From contig NZ_JAJTJP010000001.1 of assembly GCF_021300775.1 (NCBI RefSeq), positions 248,001 to 312,000 on the forward strand: a stretch of 64,000 nucleotides of DNA, written 5' to 3'. Numbering within the stretch: the stretch's first letter is position 1; each line of letters starts with the position of its first letter. Both the position numbers and the translations under genes were made by a program. The DNA comes from Parvimonas micra (GTDB lineage Bacteria > Bacillota > Clostridia > Tissierellales > Peptoniphilaceae). Of this stretch, positions 1 to 9,200 are shown piece after piece. The notes under the pieces were generated by a model. That model was not told the origin of the DNA and ran no database searches. It worked only from the letters and a program-made list of their open reading frames with translations.

Positions 1-514
1 ATTAAATGATCAAGCTAAACCTTATTTAGAAAGAGAATTAAAAGAAGGTCATGGTATTGCTATTCATAGTTTTTCTCATGATTATAATAAATTATATCCA
101 AACAGAGTTCCTAATGTTTCTGTTATAAAACAAGAAGCTGAAAAAACAATAAGCAGATTAAAAGAACTATTAGGAGAAAACTTCAATACTGGTGTTTGGA
201 GATATCCAGGTGGACATATGTCTTGGAAAGGTCTTGATACTGCTGGAAATGGTGATGAAGTTTTAAAAAGTTTAGGTCTTGAATGGATTGATTGGAACAG
301 TTTATCTGGGGATGCAGAACCTCAAAAGGTTAGACCTACAAATAAAGATGAAATGTTAAAATATGTTAAAACTTCTTTAAGTTATTGGAAACAACAAAAT
401 GTAGCTGTTGTTTTAATGCATGACTCTCAAGGAAAGAATTTAACAGTAGAAACTTTACCTAGTATAATTGATTACTTTAAATCAAATGGATATGAATTTG
501 GTATTTTAAAATAG
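1..514 (+). CDS. Polysaccharide deacetylase, 3' part only
   Basis: The reading frame is open from base 2 to a TAG at 512-514 and has no start in the window, so only the C-terminal 170 residues are present. The fragment carries NodB-fold motifs of carbohydrate esterase family 4: HSFSHDY (the H-x3-H metal-binding motif) near residue 20, RYPGGH (the active-site Arg/Pro motif) near residue 67, and a late VVLMHDS motif that supplies the second catalytic histidine. Such enzymes remove acetyl groups from cell-wall or other polysaccharides outside the membrane. The signal or anchor region lies upstream of the window. The ATG at 218 is internal, because the conserved motifs lie before it. rmuC follows after 7 bases. 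Confidence 0.85.
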   Translation, partial: LNDQAKPYLERELKEGHGIAIHSFSHDYNKLYPNRVPNVSVIKQEAEKTISRLKELLGENFNTGVWRYPGGHMSWKGLDTAGNGDEVLKSLGLEWIDWNSLSGDAEPQKVRPTNKDEMLKYVKTSLSYWKQQNVAVVLMHDSQGKNLTVETLPSIIDYFKSNGYEFGILK

Positions 515-521
515 GTGAATT

Positions 522-1733
522 ATGAATTATATATTAATTGGAATTTTACTTTTTTTAGTTATGATTTTAATTGTATTAGTTTTGAAACTTTTAAATAAGT
601 CTAATAGTGATGTTATAACTGATGAAGATGTTCTAAAATTAAAACTTAGTTTTTCTGATGAATTTAATAAATTAAGTGAAAAATTAAATGGAAATAACGA
701 AAAAATTTCTAATCAACTACTTGATTTTAAAAATTCCACTAATGATAATATCATAAAAGCGGGAAAAGAAAACATTGATTCTATTTTCAATTTTAACGAC
801 AAATTAAAATCAGAGTTAAAAAAAGATTTTTTAAATCTTACTGTTGTTGTTGAGGGAAGACTTGATAAAATTAATGAAAGTGTTGAAGTCAAACTTGAAA
901 AAAGTTTTGAAGACACAAAAAAGACTTTCAGTAATGTTATGCAAAGTTTAGGAAGACTTGATGAAGCTCAGAAGAAAATGGAATTTTTATCTAATAATGT
1001 TCAAAATTTGAATAATGTTTTGACAGATAAAAAAACACGTGGTATTTTTGGAGAAGTACAACTATATCAAGTTTTATCTTCTGCATTTGGAAATAATACA
1101 GAGATTTATCAAAAACAATATAAGCTTTCTAATGGCGCAATGGCTGATGCGGTATTATTTGCTCCAGAACCTGTGGGAACAATATGTATAGATAGTAAAT
1201 TTCCATTGGAAAATTATAGAAGAATTTTTGAAGATGTAGCTGATAATAAGCAAGAAAATGAAAAGAGTTTTGAACAAAACTTAAAGAAACATATTGATGA
1301 TATTTCTACTAAGTATATAATAAAAAATGAAACAACAGATCAAGCTATTTTATTTTTACCTGCTGAAGCTATATTTGCTTACTTGAATGCTTATATGCCA
1401 AAAATAGTAGAATATGCATATTCTAAACGTGTGTGGATAACTTCTCCAACAACTATGATGGCTATACTTACAACTATTCAAGCAGTTTCACAAAATTTAA
1501 AACAATCTCAATATGCTTTAGAAATACAAAAAGAATTAAATTCTCTTTCTGAAGAGTTTGAGAGATATGCTAAGAGATGGGAAACTTTAGAAAAAGATAT
1601 AAATAAAGTAAGTAAGGATGTTAAAGATATTTTTACTACTTCTACAAAGATTACAAGACGTTTTGATAATATAAAAAATGTTGATGTTTTCGATAAAGAT
1701 GAAGCAGAAGAAGTTCTAAAAATTACGGAATAA
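522..1733 (+). CDS. rmuC: RmuC family DNA recombination protein
   Basis: 403 residues. Residues 3-21 form one strongly hydrophobic N-terminal membrane segment. A long charged coiled-coil region follows to about residue 165. The RmuC nuclease-like domain covers about 170-345 and contains ADAVLF...IDSKFP, the D-x-K part of a PD-(D/E)XK-like core. RmuC proteins limit certain rearrangements at inverted repeats; their biochemical activity is not settled. The start is ATG 522 with AGGTG four to eight bases before it, 7 bases after the deacetylase stop. A hairpin terminator follows the stop. The family call is firm from the domain order and motif. Confidence 0.9.
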   Translation: MNYILIGILLFLVMILIVLVLKLLNKSNSDVITDEDVLKLKLSFSDEFNKLSEKLNGNNEKISNQLLDFKNSTNDNIIKAGKENIDSIFNFNDKLKSELKKDFLNLTVVVEGRLDKINESVEVKLEKSFEDTKKTFSNVMQSLGRLDEAQKKMEFLSNNVQNLNNVLTDKKTRGIFGEVQLYQVLSSAFGNNTEIYQKQYKLSNGAMADAVLFAPEPVGTICIDSKFPLENYRRIFEDVADNKQENEKSFEQNLKKHIDDISTKYIIKNETTDQAILFLPAEAIFAYLNAYMPKIVEYAYSKRVWITSPTTMMAILTTIQAVSQNLKQSQYALEIQKELNSLSEEFERYAKRWETLEKDINKVSKDVKDIFTTSTKITRRFDNIKNVDVFDKDEAEEVLKITE

Positions 1734-1742
1734 AGAACAAAA

Positions 1743-1784
1743 TAGGTAGTGTATGACTAATAAAATACACTACCTAATTTTTTG
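1743..1784 (+). terminator. Rho-independent terminator after rmuC
   Basis: An 11-bp perfect stem pairs 1743-1753 (TAGGTAGTGTA) with 1766-1776, around a 12-base loop, and is followed by a run of T from 1778. It separates rmuC from the ribosomal superoperon. Confidence 0.85.
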
Positions 1785-1838
1785 TAAATTTATATTATAA
1801 AAAAATTAAAAAAATTTCAATAAAATCTAAAAAAAGTA

Positions 1839-1867
1839 TTGCATTATTGGATTTGATGTAGTATAAT
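1839..1867 (+). promoter_or_regulatory. Promoter of the S10-spc-alpha superoperon
   Basis: TTGCAT at 1839-1844, a 17-base spacer, then TATAAT at 1862-1867: a near-consensus housekeeping sigma promoter. Transcription would begin near 1874, about 215 bases before rpsJ. No equally good promoter was seen inside the ribosomal cluster. Confidence 0.8.
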
Positions 1868-1873
1868 ATATGG

Positions 1874-2088
1874 GTGCTCATATGCACATAATAGGCGTTG
1901 ACGAAATAGGTTGCTCAAATAAATGGCTATTTTACGGTCTTTGAGGTAATTATTTCTGAGTATGTCGAACTAGATTTCGGCGACTGGTCGCCGTATTTTT
2001 TGGAAGTGAAAATGGAACACACGGATGAGTTGATACGGAAGACCTAGTTGCATGATGCCAAAACATGCGAAACAAGGAGGTAAAAAAA
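1874..2088 (+). promoter_or_regulatory. Structured 5' leader of rpsJ with internal attenuator
   Basis: This stretch is much richer in GC and in complementary segments than other intergenic DNA here. A small hairpin pairs GTGC with GCAC around 1874-1886. A terminator-like hairpin pairs CGGCGAC (1978-1984) with GTCGCCG (1987-1993) and is followed by TATTTTTT. Just before the Shine-Dalgarno, GCATG (2050-2054) can pair with CATGC (2064-2068). A long untranslated leader with an internal terminator before rpsJ suggests feedback control of the operon by a ribosomal protein (L4 in E. coli). Which protein acts here, and whether this matches a described leader family, is unknown. Confidence 0.6.
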
Positions 2089-2400
2089 TTGGCAAACAAA
2101 CAAAAAATCAGAATTAGATTAAGAGCTTACGATCATGAATTAATCGATAGCTCAGCACAACAAATAGTGGAATCTGCAAAAAGAACTGGTGCAGAAGTAT
2201 CAGGACCTATTCCACTACCAACAGAAAAGGAAATCATTACAATCTTAAGAGCTGTTCACAAATACAAAGATAGTAGAGAACAATTCGAACAAAGAACACA
2301 TAAAAGACTTATTGATATCCTAAATCCTAACCAAAAAACTTTGGAAAGTTTAAAGAAATTAAATCTTCCAAGTGGTGTAGATATCGAAATTAAGTTATAA
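2089..2400 (+). CDS. rpsJ: Ribosomal protein S10 (uS10)
   Basis: 103 residues, the usual S10 length. It begins [18 protein letters not shown] and contains GPIPLPTEK, the hallmark S10 loop. I chose TTG 2089 because AAGGAGG (2074-2080) sits 8 bases before it and the product then matches the family N-terminus. The in-frame ATG at 2065 lies upstream of that ribosome binding site and would add eight unconserved residues. S10 is part of the 30S head and also partners NusB in antitermination. It is the first gene of the superoperon. Confidence 0.95.
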   Translation: MANKQKIRIRLRAYDHELIDSSAQQIVESAKRTGAEVSGPIPLPTEKEIITILRAVHKYKDSREQFEQRTHKRLIDILNPNQKTLESLKKLNLPSGVDIEIKL

Positions 2401-2453
2401 ATCTTAGAATGATTGTAAAATCAATCCGCTGTAAGTAATAGGAGGTGTACTCA

Positions 2454-3080
2454 ATGAAGAGTATTTTAGGTAAGAAAATTGGAATGACTCAAATTTTTGC
2501 TGAAGATGGTTCAGTTATTCCGGTAACAGTAGTTGAAGCGGGCCCTATGTTCGTTACTCAAGTTAAAACTGTTGAAAATGATGGTTATAATGCAATCCAA
2601 TGTGGATATGTAGACAAGAAAGAAAAGAAGGTTACAAAACCTCTTAAAGGACATTTTGACAAAGTAAGTGTTGGATATAAGAGATTTGTAAGAGAATTCA
2701 GATTAAACGAAGGCGAAACTTTTGAACCTGGACAAGAAATAAAAGTTGACTTATTTGCTGAGGGAGATAAAGTTGATGTTATCGGAACTTCAAAAGGTAA
2801 AGGTACTCAAGGTGCTATTAAGAGATGGAATTACGGAAGAGGTCCTGAAGGACACGGTTCAAAATCTCATAGAGTAGCTGGTGCTAGAAGTGCTGGTACA
2901 TTCCCAGGTAGAGTACTTAAAGGTAGAAAAGCAAGTGGAAAAATGGGAAATGCAAAAAGTACTGTTCAAAATCTTGTTGTTGTAAAAGTTGACGTTGAAA
3001 AGAACCTAATTCTTGTTAAAGGTGCTATTCCAGGACCTAAAGGTGGTTTAGTAACAGTTAGAGAAGCGGTTAAAAGATAG
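2454..3080 (+). CDS. rplC: Ribosomal protein L3 (uL3)
   Basis: 208 residues starting [15 protein letters not shown], the canonical bacterial L3 N-terminus. The central GHGSKSHR segment near the peptidyl transferase centre is present. ATG 2454 is preceded by AGGAGGT at 2440-2446; the in-frame GTG at 2445 lies inside that site and is not the start. L3 is an early-assembling 50S protein. It lies 53 bases after rpsJ, the largest gap within the S10 block. Confidence 0.96.
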   Translation: MKSILGKKIGMTQIFAEDGSVIPVTVVEAGPMFVTQVKTVENDGYNAIQCGYVDKKEKKVTKPLKGHFDKVSVGYKRFVREFRLNEGETFEPGQEIKVDLFAEGDKVDVIGTSKGKGTQGAIKRWNYGRGPEGHGSKSHRVAGARSAGTFPGRVLKGRKASGKMGNAKSTVQNLVVVKVDVEKNLILVKGAIPGPKGGLVTVREAVKR

Positions 3081-3097
3081 TTTAAGGAGGATAAATA

Positions 3098-3721
3098 ATG
3101 CCTAAGGTTAATGTTTATAACCAACTTGGAGAAGTTGTTGGTGATATAGAATTAAACGAAGCTATTTTTGGTATTGAAGTAAATGAACATGTTGTTTATG
3201 AAGTAGTAAAGAACCATTTAGCTAATAGAAGACAAGGCACTCAATCTGCTAAGACTCGTGCAGAAGTACGTGGAGGCGGAAGAAAGCCTTGGAGACAAAA
3301 AGGTACTGGTCGTGCTAGACAAGGTAGTATAAGAGCTCCTCAATGGAAGGGTGGCGGAGTAGTATTCGCACCAAAGCCAAGAAGCTACAGATACTCAGTT
3401 CCTAAAAAAGTAAGAAGACTTGCTATGAGATCAGTTCTTACTTCAAAAGTTCTTGAAGGAGAATTAAGAGTTTTAGATGCTTTAACAATTGATGCATTTA
3501 GCACAAAGAAAGCAAAAGAAATTTTGAAAAATTTAAATTTAGAAACAAAGACTATAATAGTTTTATCAGAAGGAAACGAAAAGATTGTTAAATCATTCGC
3601 TAACCTTCCAAAAGTTGAAACTGTTGTTGTAGATTATATGAATGTTTACGATTTATTGAGATTTGATAATCTTGTAATTGTAAAAGATGCCCTTTCAAAA
3701 ATTGAGGAGGTGTATGCATAA
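3098..3721 (+). CDS. rplD: Ribosomal protein L4 (uL4)
   Basis: 207 residues. The long loop with [20 protein letters not shown] near residues 60-80 is the L4 extension that lines the exit tunnel. AAGGAGG precedes ATG 3098. The stop TAA at 3719-3721 overlaps the rplW ATG by one base, so the two are probably translationally coupled. In E. coli L4 also represses its own operon through the leader; the leader found here leaves that possible, but nothing in this gene shows it. Confidence 0.96.
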   Translation: MPKVNVYNQLGEVVGDIELNEAIFGIEVNEHVVYEVVKNHLANRRQGTQSAKTRAEVRGGGRKPWRQKGTGRARQGSIRAPQWKGGGVVFAPKPRSYRYSVPKKVRRLAMRSVLTSKVLEGELRVLDALTIDAFSTKKAKEILKNLNLETKTIIVLSEGNEKIVKSFANLPKVETVVVDYMNVYDLLRFDNLVIVKDALSKIEEVYA

Positions 3722-4008
3722 TGACAGCATATGATATTATTATTAAACCAGTTGTAACTGAACGTTCAATGGAAAATATGGAATCAAAAAGATACACTTT
3801 CAAAGTTGACACTAGAGCTAATAAATCAGAAATCAAAAAAGCCGTAGAAACAATTTTTGGTGTAAAAGTTAAACAAGTAAATACAATGAATATTACTGGT
3901 AAGAAAAAAAGAATGGGAGCTAATGTTGGCAAAAGACCTGATTGGAAAAAAGCCATTGTTACTCTTACAGAAGATTCTAAAGAAATTGAATTTTTTGAAA
4001 GTATTTAA
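3721..4008 (+). CDS. rplW: Ribosomal protein L23 (uL23)
   Basis: 95 residues beginning [16 protein letters not shown], with [14 protein letters not shown] in the middle as in typical L23. L23 sits at the tunnel exit and is the docking site for trigger factor and signal recognition particle. The ATG uses the last base of the rplD stop. The ribosome binding site GAGGAGGTG (3704-3712) lies inside the end of rplD. Confidence 0.95.
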   Translation: MTAYDIIIKPVVTERSMENMESKRYTFKVDTRANKSEIKKAVETIFGVKVKQVNTMNITGKKKRMGANVGKRPDWKKAIVTLTEDSKEIEFFESI

Positions 4009-4025
4009 TATAGGAGGTAATATTA

Positions 4026-4859
4026 ATGGCTATTAGAAAGTATAAACCAACTTCTGCTGGTGTACGTGGAATGAGCGTTTTAACTTTTGATGAAATAACT
4101 AAGACTAAACCAGAAAAGTCATTATTAGTTTCTTTATCAAAATCAGGCGGAAGAAATTCATTAGGTAGAGTTACCGTTAGACATAGAGGCGGCGGTGCTA
4201 AAAGAAAATATAGAATAATAGATTTTAAAAGAAATAAAGATGGAGTACCAGGAAAAGTTGCTTCAATCGAATACGATCCAAACAGAACTGCTAATATAGC
4301 ATTAATCCATTATTTAGATGGAGAAAAGAGATATATCTTAGCTCCAGAAGGATTAAAAGTTGGAGATAAAATTGAATCAGGGGAAAATGCTGATATCGTA
4401 ATCGGTAACGCATTAAAATTAAAAGATATTCCAGTTGGTACAAATGTTCATAATGTTGAGTTAAAACCAGGTAAAGGTGGACAACTTGTAAGAAGTGCAG
4501 GATCCGAAGCTCAATTAATGGGTAAAGAAGGAAGATTTGCACAATTAAGATTACCATCAGGTGAATTTAGATTAGTTCACTTAGAATGTAGAGCTACAGT
4601 TGGTCAAGTTGGTAATTTAAGTCACGAACTTATAACTATTGGTAAAGCCGGAAGATCAAGACACATGGGTAAGAGACCTCATGTTAGAGGATCTGCAATG
4701 AACCCAGTAGATCACCCTCATGGTGGTGGGGAAGGTAGAACTCCTGTAGGACGTCCAGCACCTTCAACTCCTTGGGGCAAACCAGCTTTAGGACTTAAGA
4801 CTAGAAAGAAAAATAAAAAGTCTAATAAGTTCATAGTAAGAAGAAGAACTAAAAACTAA
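4026..4859 (+). CDS. rplB: Ribosomal protein L2 (uL2)
   Basis: 277 residues, full length. It starts [18 protein letters not shown] and holds [14 protein letters not shown]-type sequence near residue 220, with the conserved histidine region near the peptidyl transferase centre. L2 is needed for subunit association. ATG 4026 follows AGGAGGT by 7 bases. Codon use matches its neighbours (mostly AGA for arginine). Confidence 0.97.
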   Translation: MAIRKYKPTSAGVRGMSVLTFDEITKTKPEKSLLVSLSKSGGRNSLGRVTVRHRGGGAKRKYRIIDFKRNKDGVPGKVASIEYDPNRTANIALIHYLDGEKRYILAPEGLKVGDKIESGENADIVIGNALKLKDIPVGTNVHNVELKPGKGGQLVRSAGSEAQLMGKEGRFAQLRLPSGEFRLVHLECRATVGQVGNLSHELITIGKAGRSRHMGKRPHVRGSAMNPVDHPHGGGEGRTPVGRPAPSTPWGKPALGLKTRKKNKKSNKFIVRRRTKN

Positions 4860-4875
4860 TTAAGGAGGAAAACAA

Positions 4876-5160
4876 ATGGGTAGATCTCTTAAAAAAGGAC
4901 CATTTTGTGATGATCATCTTTTAAAGAAAATAGATGCATTAAATAGTGCAGATGAAAAAAAAGTTGTAAAAACTTGGTCAAGAAGAAGTACAATTTTTCC
5001 ACAATTTGTTGGACATACTATAGCTGTTCATGACGGAAGAAAGCACTTACCAATATATATTACTGATGACATGGTAGGACATAAACTTGGAGAGTTCGTT
5101 TTAACAAGAACTTACAAGGGTCATGTTGGCAAAAACGAAAAAAATAGTAAAGTAAGATAA
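4876..5160 (+). CDS. rpsS: Ribosomal protein S19 (uS19)
   Basis: 94 residues starting [18 protein letters not shown], with [21 protein letters not shown], both strongly conserved. S19 lies in the 30S head and contacts S13. AAGGAGG is 6 bases before ATG 4876. It follows rplB after 16 bases, in the standard S10-operon order. Confidence 0.96.
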   Translation: MGRSLKKGPFCDDHLLKKIDALNSADEKKVVKTWSRRSTIFPQFVGHTIAVHDGRKHLPIYITDDMVGHKLGEFVLTRTYKGHVGKNEKNSKVR

Positions 5161-5179
5161 TAGATAAGGAGGATATAAC

Positions 5180-5512
5180 ATGCAAGCTAAAGCAATTGCA
5201 AAATATCAAAGAATTTCACCTCTTAAAGTAAACTTTATTTGTAGAGAAATAAGAGGAAAGCATGTAGATGAAGCTTTATCTATTCTAAGATTCACTCCTA
5301 AAGCGGGTGCAAGATTATTAGAAAAGGTATTAAAATCAGCTGTTGCTAATGCGGAAAATAATCATAATTTAGATAGAAAAGACCTTTATGTATTAGAAGC
5401 TTATGCAAATGATGCTCCAGTTATGAAAAGATGGAGACCAAAAGCTAAAGGTTCAGCTTACCCAATATTAAAAAGATCAAGTCATATTGGTGTAACGGTA
5501 GCAGAAAGATAG
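5180..5512 (+). CDS. rplV: Ribosomal protein L22 (uL22)
   Basis: 110 residues starting [18 protein letters not shown]. The C-terminal [21 protein letters not shown] segment is the beta-hairpin that reaches into the exit tunnel, a known site of macrolide-resistance changes; I see no obvious insertion or deletion there. AAGGAGG precedes ATG 5180. Confidence 0.96.
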   Translation: MQAKAIAKYQRISPLKVNFICREIRGKHVDEALSILRFTPKAGARLLEKVLKSAVANAENNHNLDRKDLYVLEAYANDAPVMKRWRPKAKGSAYPILKRSSHIGVTVAER

Positions 5513-5529
5513 TATAAGGAGGATAAAAA

Positions 5530-6264
5530 ATGGGTCAAAAAGTTAATCCTCATGGGTTAAGAGTTGGAATAATAAAAGATTGGGACTCAAGATGGTTTGC
5601 CGATAAAAAAGAATTTGGTGATTTATTAGTAGAAGACCACAATATTCGTAAACTTGTTAAAAAAGAGGTAGCTCTTTCAGGAGTACCAAAAGTTGAAATA
5701 GAAAGATCAGCAAATAGAGTAAAGGTAACTGTATTTACTGCTAAACCTGGAATGGTAATTGGAAAATCAGGTGCTGGTGTTGAAGAGTTAAGAGTTAAGA
5801 TTGAAAAATTAACTGGTAAAAAAGTAATTGTTAATGTTGAAGAAGTTAAGAGACCTGATTTAAGTGCTCAATTAGTTGCTGAAAACATTGCTGGACAATT
5901 AGAAAGACGTGTATCTTTTAGACGTGCTATGAAACAAGCTATGCAAAGATCATTAAAATCAGGAGCAAAAGGTATTAAAACTGCTGTTTCTGGAAGACTT
6001 GGTGGAGCAGATATGGCTAGAACTGAAGGATATTCTGAAGGAACTATTCCTCTACAAACTTTAAGAGCTGATATTGAATATGGATTTGCTGAAGCAGATA
6101 CAACTTATGGAAAATTAGGCGTAAAAGTTTGGTTATATAAAGGAGAAGTTCTTCCAGGAATGAAAGCTGCAGTTGTTGAAGAAAAACCTGCAAAAAAAGA
6201 CAGAAGAAACAAGAAAGACAATAAGAAAAGATTTAATAAAACTGGTGCTAAGAAAGAAGCTTAG
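5530..6264 (+). CDS. rpsC: Ribosomal protein S3 (uS3)
   Basis: 244 residues. N-terminal [20 protein letters not shown] is canonical. A KH domain with [14 protein letters not shown] lies near residues 75-90, and the C-terminal S3 domain follows. The last 30 residues are a lysine/arginine-rich tail of low complexity, as in many Firmicutes. S3 helps form the mRNA entry tunnel and has helicase activity with S4 and S5. AAGGAGG precedes ATG 5530. Confidence 0.96.
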   Translation: MGQKVNPHGLRVGIIKDWDSRWFADKKEFGDLLVEDHNIRKLVKKEVALSGVPKVEIERSANRVKVTVFTAKPGMVIGKSGAGVEELRVKIEKLTGKKVIVNVEEVKRPDLSAQLVAENIAGQLERRVSFRRAMKQAMQRSLKSGAKGIKTAVSGRLGGADMARTEGYSEGTIPLQTLRADIEYGFAEADTTYGKLGVKVWLYKGEVLPGMKAAVVEEKPAKKDRRNKKDNKKRFNKTGAKKEA

Positions 6265-6287
6265 TTGCCGGAAGGAGGAAAGAGTCT

Positions 6288-6722
6288 ATGTTAATGCCTA
6301 AGAGAGTAAAATATCGTAGAGTTCATAGAGGCAGAATGACTGGTAAAGCTCTAAGGGGAAATACAATTTCTTATGGAGATTATGCAATTCAAGCGTTAGA
6401 ACCTTGCTGGATGACTGCAAACCAAATTGAATCTGCAAGACGTGCGATGACAAGATATATAAAAAGAGGCGGTAAGATCTGGATTAAAGTATTCCCTGAT
6501 AAGCCTGTTACAAAAAAACCTGCTGAAGTAAGAATGGGTTCCGGTAAAGGAGCTCCAGAATACTGGGTAGCAGTTGTTAAACCGGGTAGAGTATTATTCG
6601 AAATGAGTGGTGTTCCTGTTGATGTAGCTAGAGAAGCTATGAGACTTGCTGCTCATAAGTTACCGGTAAAGACTAAATTTATAACTCGTGAGATGAAGGA
6701 AGGTGAAGCTAATGAAAATTAA
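6288..6722 (+). CDS. rplP: Ribosomal protein L16 (uL16)
   Basis: 144 residues. It starts [17 protein letters not shown], equivalent to the MLLPKR start of other Firmicutes. ATG 6288 lies 9 bases after GGAGG (6274-6278), a better spacing than the in-frame ATG at 6294. The [20 protein letters not shown] region is conserved. L16 is a late 50S assembly protein near the A-site tRNA. Its end overlaps rpmC by 11 bases. Confidence 0.96.
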   Translation: MLMPKRVKYRRVHRGRMTGKALRGNTISYGDYAIQALEPCWMTANQIESARRAMTRYIKRGGKIWIKVFPDKPVTKKPAEVRMGSGKGAPEYWVAVVKPGRVLFEMSGVPVDVAREAMRLAAHKLPVKTKFITREMKEGEANEN

Positions 6723-6918
6723 GGAAATTCGCCAAATGAATGATAGTGATTTACAAGCAAAATTAAAAGATTTAAAAGTAGAATTATTTAATTTACGTTT
6801 TCAATTAGCCACTGGACAATTAGAGAATCCTATGAGAATTGGTGGCATTAGAAAAGATATAGCTCGTGTTAAGACTATTATCAGAGAACGTGAGCTTAAT
6901 GCTGGAAAGGAGGCTTAA
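6712..6918 (+). CDS. rpmC: Ribosomal protein L29 (uL29)
   Basis: 68 residues starting [15 protein letters not shown], with [19 protein letters not shown] in the second helix. I chose ATG 6712, 7 bases after AAGGAAGGT (6696-6704). The in-frame GTG at 6703 lies inside that site. It overlaps the end of rplP by 11 bases, which implies translational coupling. L29 lies beside L23 at the tunnel exit. Confidence 0.94.
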   Translation: MKIKEIRQMNDSDLQAKLKDLKVELFNLRFQLATGQLENPMRIGGIRKDIARVKTIIRERELNAGKEA

Positions 6919-6924
6919 TACTAT

Positions 6925-7179
6925 ATGGAAAGAAATAGTAGAAAAGTCATAATAGGAAATGTAGTTTCTAATAAAATGGATAAGACAATTGTTGTTGAAG
7001 TTGCAACTTTTGTATCTCACCCACTTTATAAAAAACAAATGAAAAAGACTACAAAATTTAAAGCACATGATGAAAATAACGAATGTTTAATTGGTGATAG
7101 AGTTAAAATTATGGAAACAAGACCTCTTTCAAGAGAAAAGAGATGGAGACTTGTTGAGATACTTGAAAGAGTAAAATAA
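6925..7179 (+). CDS. rpsQ: Ribosomal protein S17 (uS17)
   Basis: 84 residues with the OB-fold signature: [16 protein letters not shown] near the start and [18 protein letters not shown] near the end. S17 is a primary 16S rRNA-binding protein. The ribosome binding site AAGGAGG (6905-6911) lies inside the end of rpmC, 13 bases from ATG 6925, rather long spacing but with no better alternative. Confidence 0.95.
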   Translation: MERNSRKVIIGNVVSNKMDKTIVVEVATFVSHPLYKKQMKKTTKFKAHDENNECLIGDRVKIMETRPLSREKRWRLVEILERVK

Positions 7180-7203
7180 TTTTCATCTGGAAAGGAGTAT
7201 CGT

Positions 7204-7572
7204 ATGATTCAAACAGAAAGTCGTTTAAAAGTTGCTGACAACTCTGGCGCTAAAGAACTTCTTGTTATCAGAGTACTAGGTGGTACTAATAAGAAATATG
7301 CAAAAGTTGGCGATATAGTAGTTTGTACTGTTAAAAGTGCTACACCAGGTGGAGTTGTTAAGAAAAGTGACGTTGTAAAAGCGGTAATTGTTAGAACAAC
7401 AAACAGCATAAAAAGAAATGATGGAAGCTACATTAGATTCGATGATAATGCAGCAGTAATTATAAAAGATGATAAAAACCCAGTTGGTACAAGAATTTTC
7501 GGTTCAGTTACAAGAGAGCTAAGAGCTGGTAACTTTATGAAAATTATATCTCTTGCACCTGAAGTATTATAA
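7204..7572 (+). CDS. rplN: Ribosomal protein L14 (uL14)
   Basis: 122 residues, the exact usual length. It begins [19 protein letters not shown] and ends in [10 protein letters not shown], both diagnostic. L14 forms part of the subunit interface and binds the silencing factor RsfS. AAAGGAG lies 7 bases before ATG 7204. Confidence 0.97.
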   Translation: MIQTESRLKVADNSGAKELLVIRVLGGTNKKYAKVGDIVVCTVKSATPGGVVKKSDVVKAVIVRTTNSIKRNDGSYIRFDDNAAVIIKDDKNPVGTRIFGSVTRELRAGNFMKIISLAPEVL

Positions 7573-7586
7573 TAGGAGGTGTTAGA

Positions 7587-7898
7587 ATGAAAATAAAATC
7601 TGGAGATACTGTTATTGTAATTGCAGGAAAAGATAAAGGTAAAACTGGTAAAGTTATAAAAACTTTAGTAAAAGAAAATAGAGTAATAGTAGAAGGAGTA
7701 AACATTCAAACTAAACACAAGAAAGCTAAAAGTCCTAAAGATGAAGCTGGTTTAATTAAAATTGAGGGAAGTATTGATGTTTCAAATGTAATGTACTTTG
7801 ATACTAAAGTAAATAAACCTTCTAGAATTGGTTATGCTCTTGAAGGAGACAAAAAAGTTAGAATCAGTAAAAAAAGTGGTTCAAAAATAGATAAATAG
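7587..7898 (+). CDS. rplX: Ribosomal protein L24 (uL24)
   Basis: 103 residues. A KOW motif lies at the N-terminus (KIKSGDTVIVIAGKDKGKTGKV), followed by GVNIQTKHKKAK, typical of L24. L24 starts 50S assembly. AGGAGGTG precedes ATG 7587, 14 bases after rplN. Confidence 0.96.
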   Translation: MKIKSGDTVIVIAGKDKGKTGKVIKTLVKENRVIVEGVNIQTKHKKAKSPKDEAGLIKIEGSIDVSNVMYFDTKVNKPSRIGYALEGDKKVRISKKSGSKIDK

Positions 7899-7917
7899 TT
7901 GAAAGGAGGAATCTTAA

Positions 7918-8460
7918 GTGACTTCCAGAATGCAAGTTAAATATAAAGAAGAAATAGTTTCTGCTTTAATGGAACGTTTTAAATATAAAAATATTATGGA
8001 GGTTCCTAAACTTAATAAGATTGTTATCAATATTGGTTTAGGTTCAGCTAAAGATAATCCAAAAGTTTTAGAAAGCGCTTTAAGAGACTTAGAAATAATC
8101 TCAGGACAAAAGCCTGTAATAACTACTGCTAAGAAATCAATTGCTAATTTCAAATTAAGAGAAGGTATGAAAATTGGTACTAAAGTTACTCTTAGAGGAG
8201 AAAAGATGTATGATTTCCTAGATAGATTAGTTAACATAGCTCTTCCACGTGTAAGAGACTTTAGAGGTGTTAGCGCGTCAAGCTTTGATGGAAGAGGAAA
8301 TTACGCATTAGGTATAAAAGAACAATTAATATTCCCAGAAATCGTATATGATATGATTGATCAAATAAGAGGAATGGATATTATAATAGTTACTACAGCT
8401 AAGACTGATGAAGAGTCTAAAGCATTATTAGAGCTATTAGGAATGCCTTTTAAAAAGTAG
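7918..8460 (+). CDS. rplE: Ribosomal protein L5 (uL5)
   Basis: 180 residues, the usual length when read from GTG 7918, with AAGGAGG (7903-7909) 8 bases before it. An internal ATG at 7930 would lose four residues and spoil the spacing. Conserved segments include [35 protein letters not shown] and [16 protein letters not shown]5 binds 5S rRNA. Nine of eleven arginine codons are AGA, a useful contrast with the next gene. Confidence 0.96.
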   Translation: MTSRMQVKYKEEIVSALMERFKYKNIMEVPKLNKIVINIGLGSAKDNPKVLESALRDLEIISGQKPVITTAKKSIANFKLREGMKIGTKVTLRGEKMYDFLDRLVNIALPRVRDFRGVSASSFDGRGNYALGIKEQLIFPEIVYDMIDQIRGMDIIIVTTAKTDEESKALLELLGMPFKK

Positions 8461-8476
8461 TAGGGGGAGAAATTTA

Positions 8477-8746
8477 ATGGCTAAAAAATCAATGGTACAA
8501 CGTGAATTAAAACGTCAAAAGTTAGTTGAAAAATATGCTGCAAAACGTGCAGAATTAAAAGCCAAAGGGGACTATGTTGGTTTAAGCAAATTACCAAGAA
8601 ATGCTTCACCAACTCGTTTACACAATCGTTGTAAAATAACTGGACGTCCTCATGGATACATTGGAAAATATGGAATCAGCCGTATTGTGTTCCGTGAATT
8701 AGCTTACAAGGGAGAAATTCCTGGCGTTAAAAAGGCTAGTTGGTAA
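8477..8746 (+). CDS. rpsN: Ribosomal protein S14 (uS14), zinc-independent form
   Basis: 89 residues starting [20 protein letters not shown] and ending [11 protein letters not shown]. This is the longer S14 without the two CxxC pairs. Most Firmicutes have the 61-residue zinc form at this place in the spc operon, and B. subtilis keeps the zinc-free form elsewhere under Zur control. Eight of nine arginine codons are CGT and one is AGA, whereas rplE and rpsH use AGA almost throughout. The ribosome binding site is G-rich (GGGGGAG, 8463-8469). Together these suggest the gene was acquired and replaced the ancestral S14 in place. Function in the 30S head should be the same. Confidence 0.95.
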   Translation: MAKKSMVQRELKRQKLVEKYAAKRAELKAKGDYVGLSKLPRNASPTRLHNRCKITGRPHGYIGKYGISRIVFRELAYKGEIPGVKKASW

Positions 8747-8770
8747 TATTAAATAAAGGAGGAAGCTTAT

Positions 8771-9166
8771 ATGATGACTGATCCTATAGCAGATATGCTT
8801 ACAAGAATTAGAAATGGTAATAACGCAAGACATTCATCTGTTGAAATACCTGCATCAAAAATGAAAAAGAATCTTGTTCAGATTTTATTAGATGAAGGTT
8901 TTATTGAAGGATATAATGTAATTGAAGATGACAAACAAGGAATCATCACAGTTGACTTAAAATATGGAAAAAATAACGAAAAAGTTATTTCAGGACTTAA
9001 GAGAATTTCAAAACCTGGCTTAAGAGTTTACGCTAGAAGCCATGAAATTCCTAAAGTTTTAGGAGGACTTGGAATCGCAATTATCTCAACATCAAAAGGA
9101 GTTGTAACTGATAAAGTTGCTAGAAAAGAAGGTATTGGTGGAGAGGTTCTTTGTTACGTTTGGTAA
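8771..9166 (+). CDS. rpsH: Ribosomal protein S8 (uS8)
   Basis: 131 residues: [17 protein letters not shown] at the start and [26 protein letters not shown] at the end region, both canonical. ATG 8771 has AAGGAGG (8756-8762) 8 bases upstream; the second ATG at 8774 is less well placed. S8 is a primary 16S rRNA binder and in E. coli represses the spc operon. All arginine codons I read are AGA. Confidence 0.96.
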   Translation: MMTDPIADMLTRIRNGNNARHSSVEIPASKMKKNLVQILLDEGFIEGYNVIEDDKQGIITVDLKYGKNNEKVISGLKRISKPGLRVYARSHEIPKVLGGLGIAIISTSKGVVTDKVARKEGIGGEVLCYVW

Positions 9167-9200
9167 CATGTTTAAGGATTAAAACTAAGGAGGTAAACCA

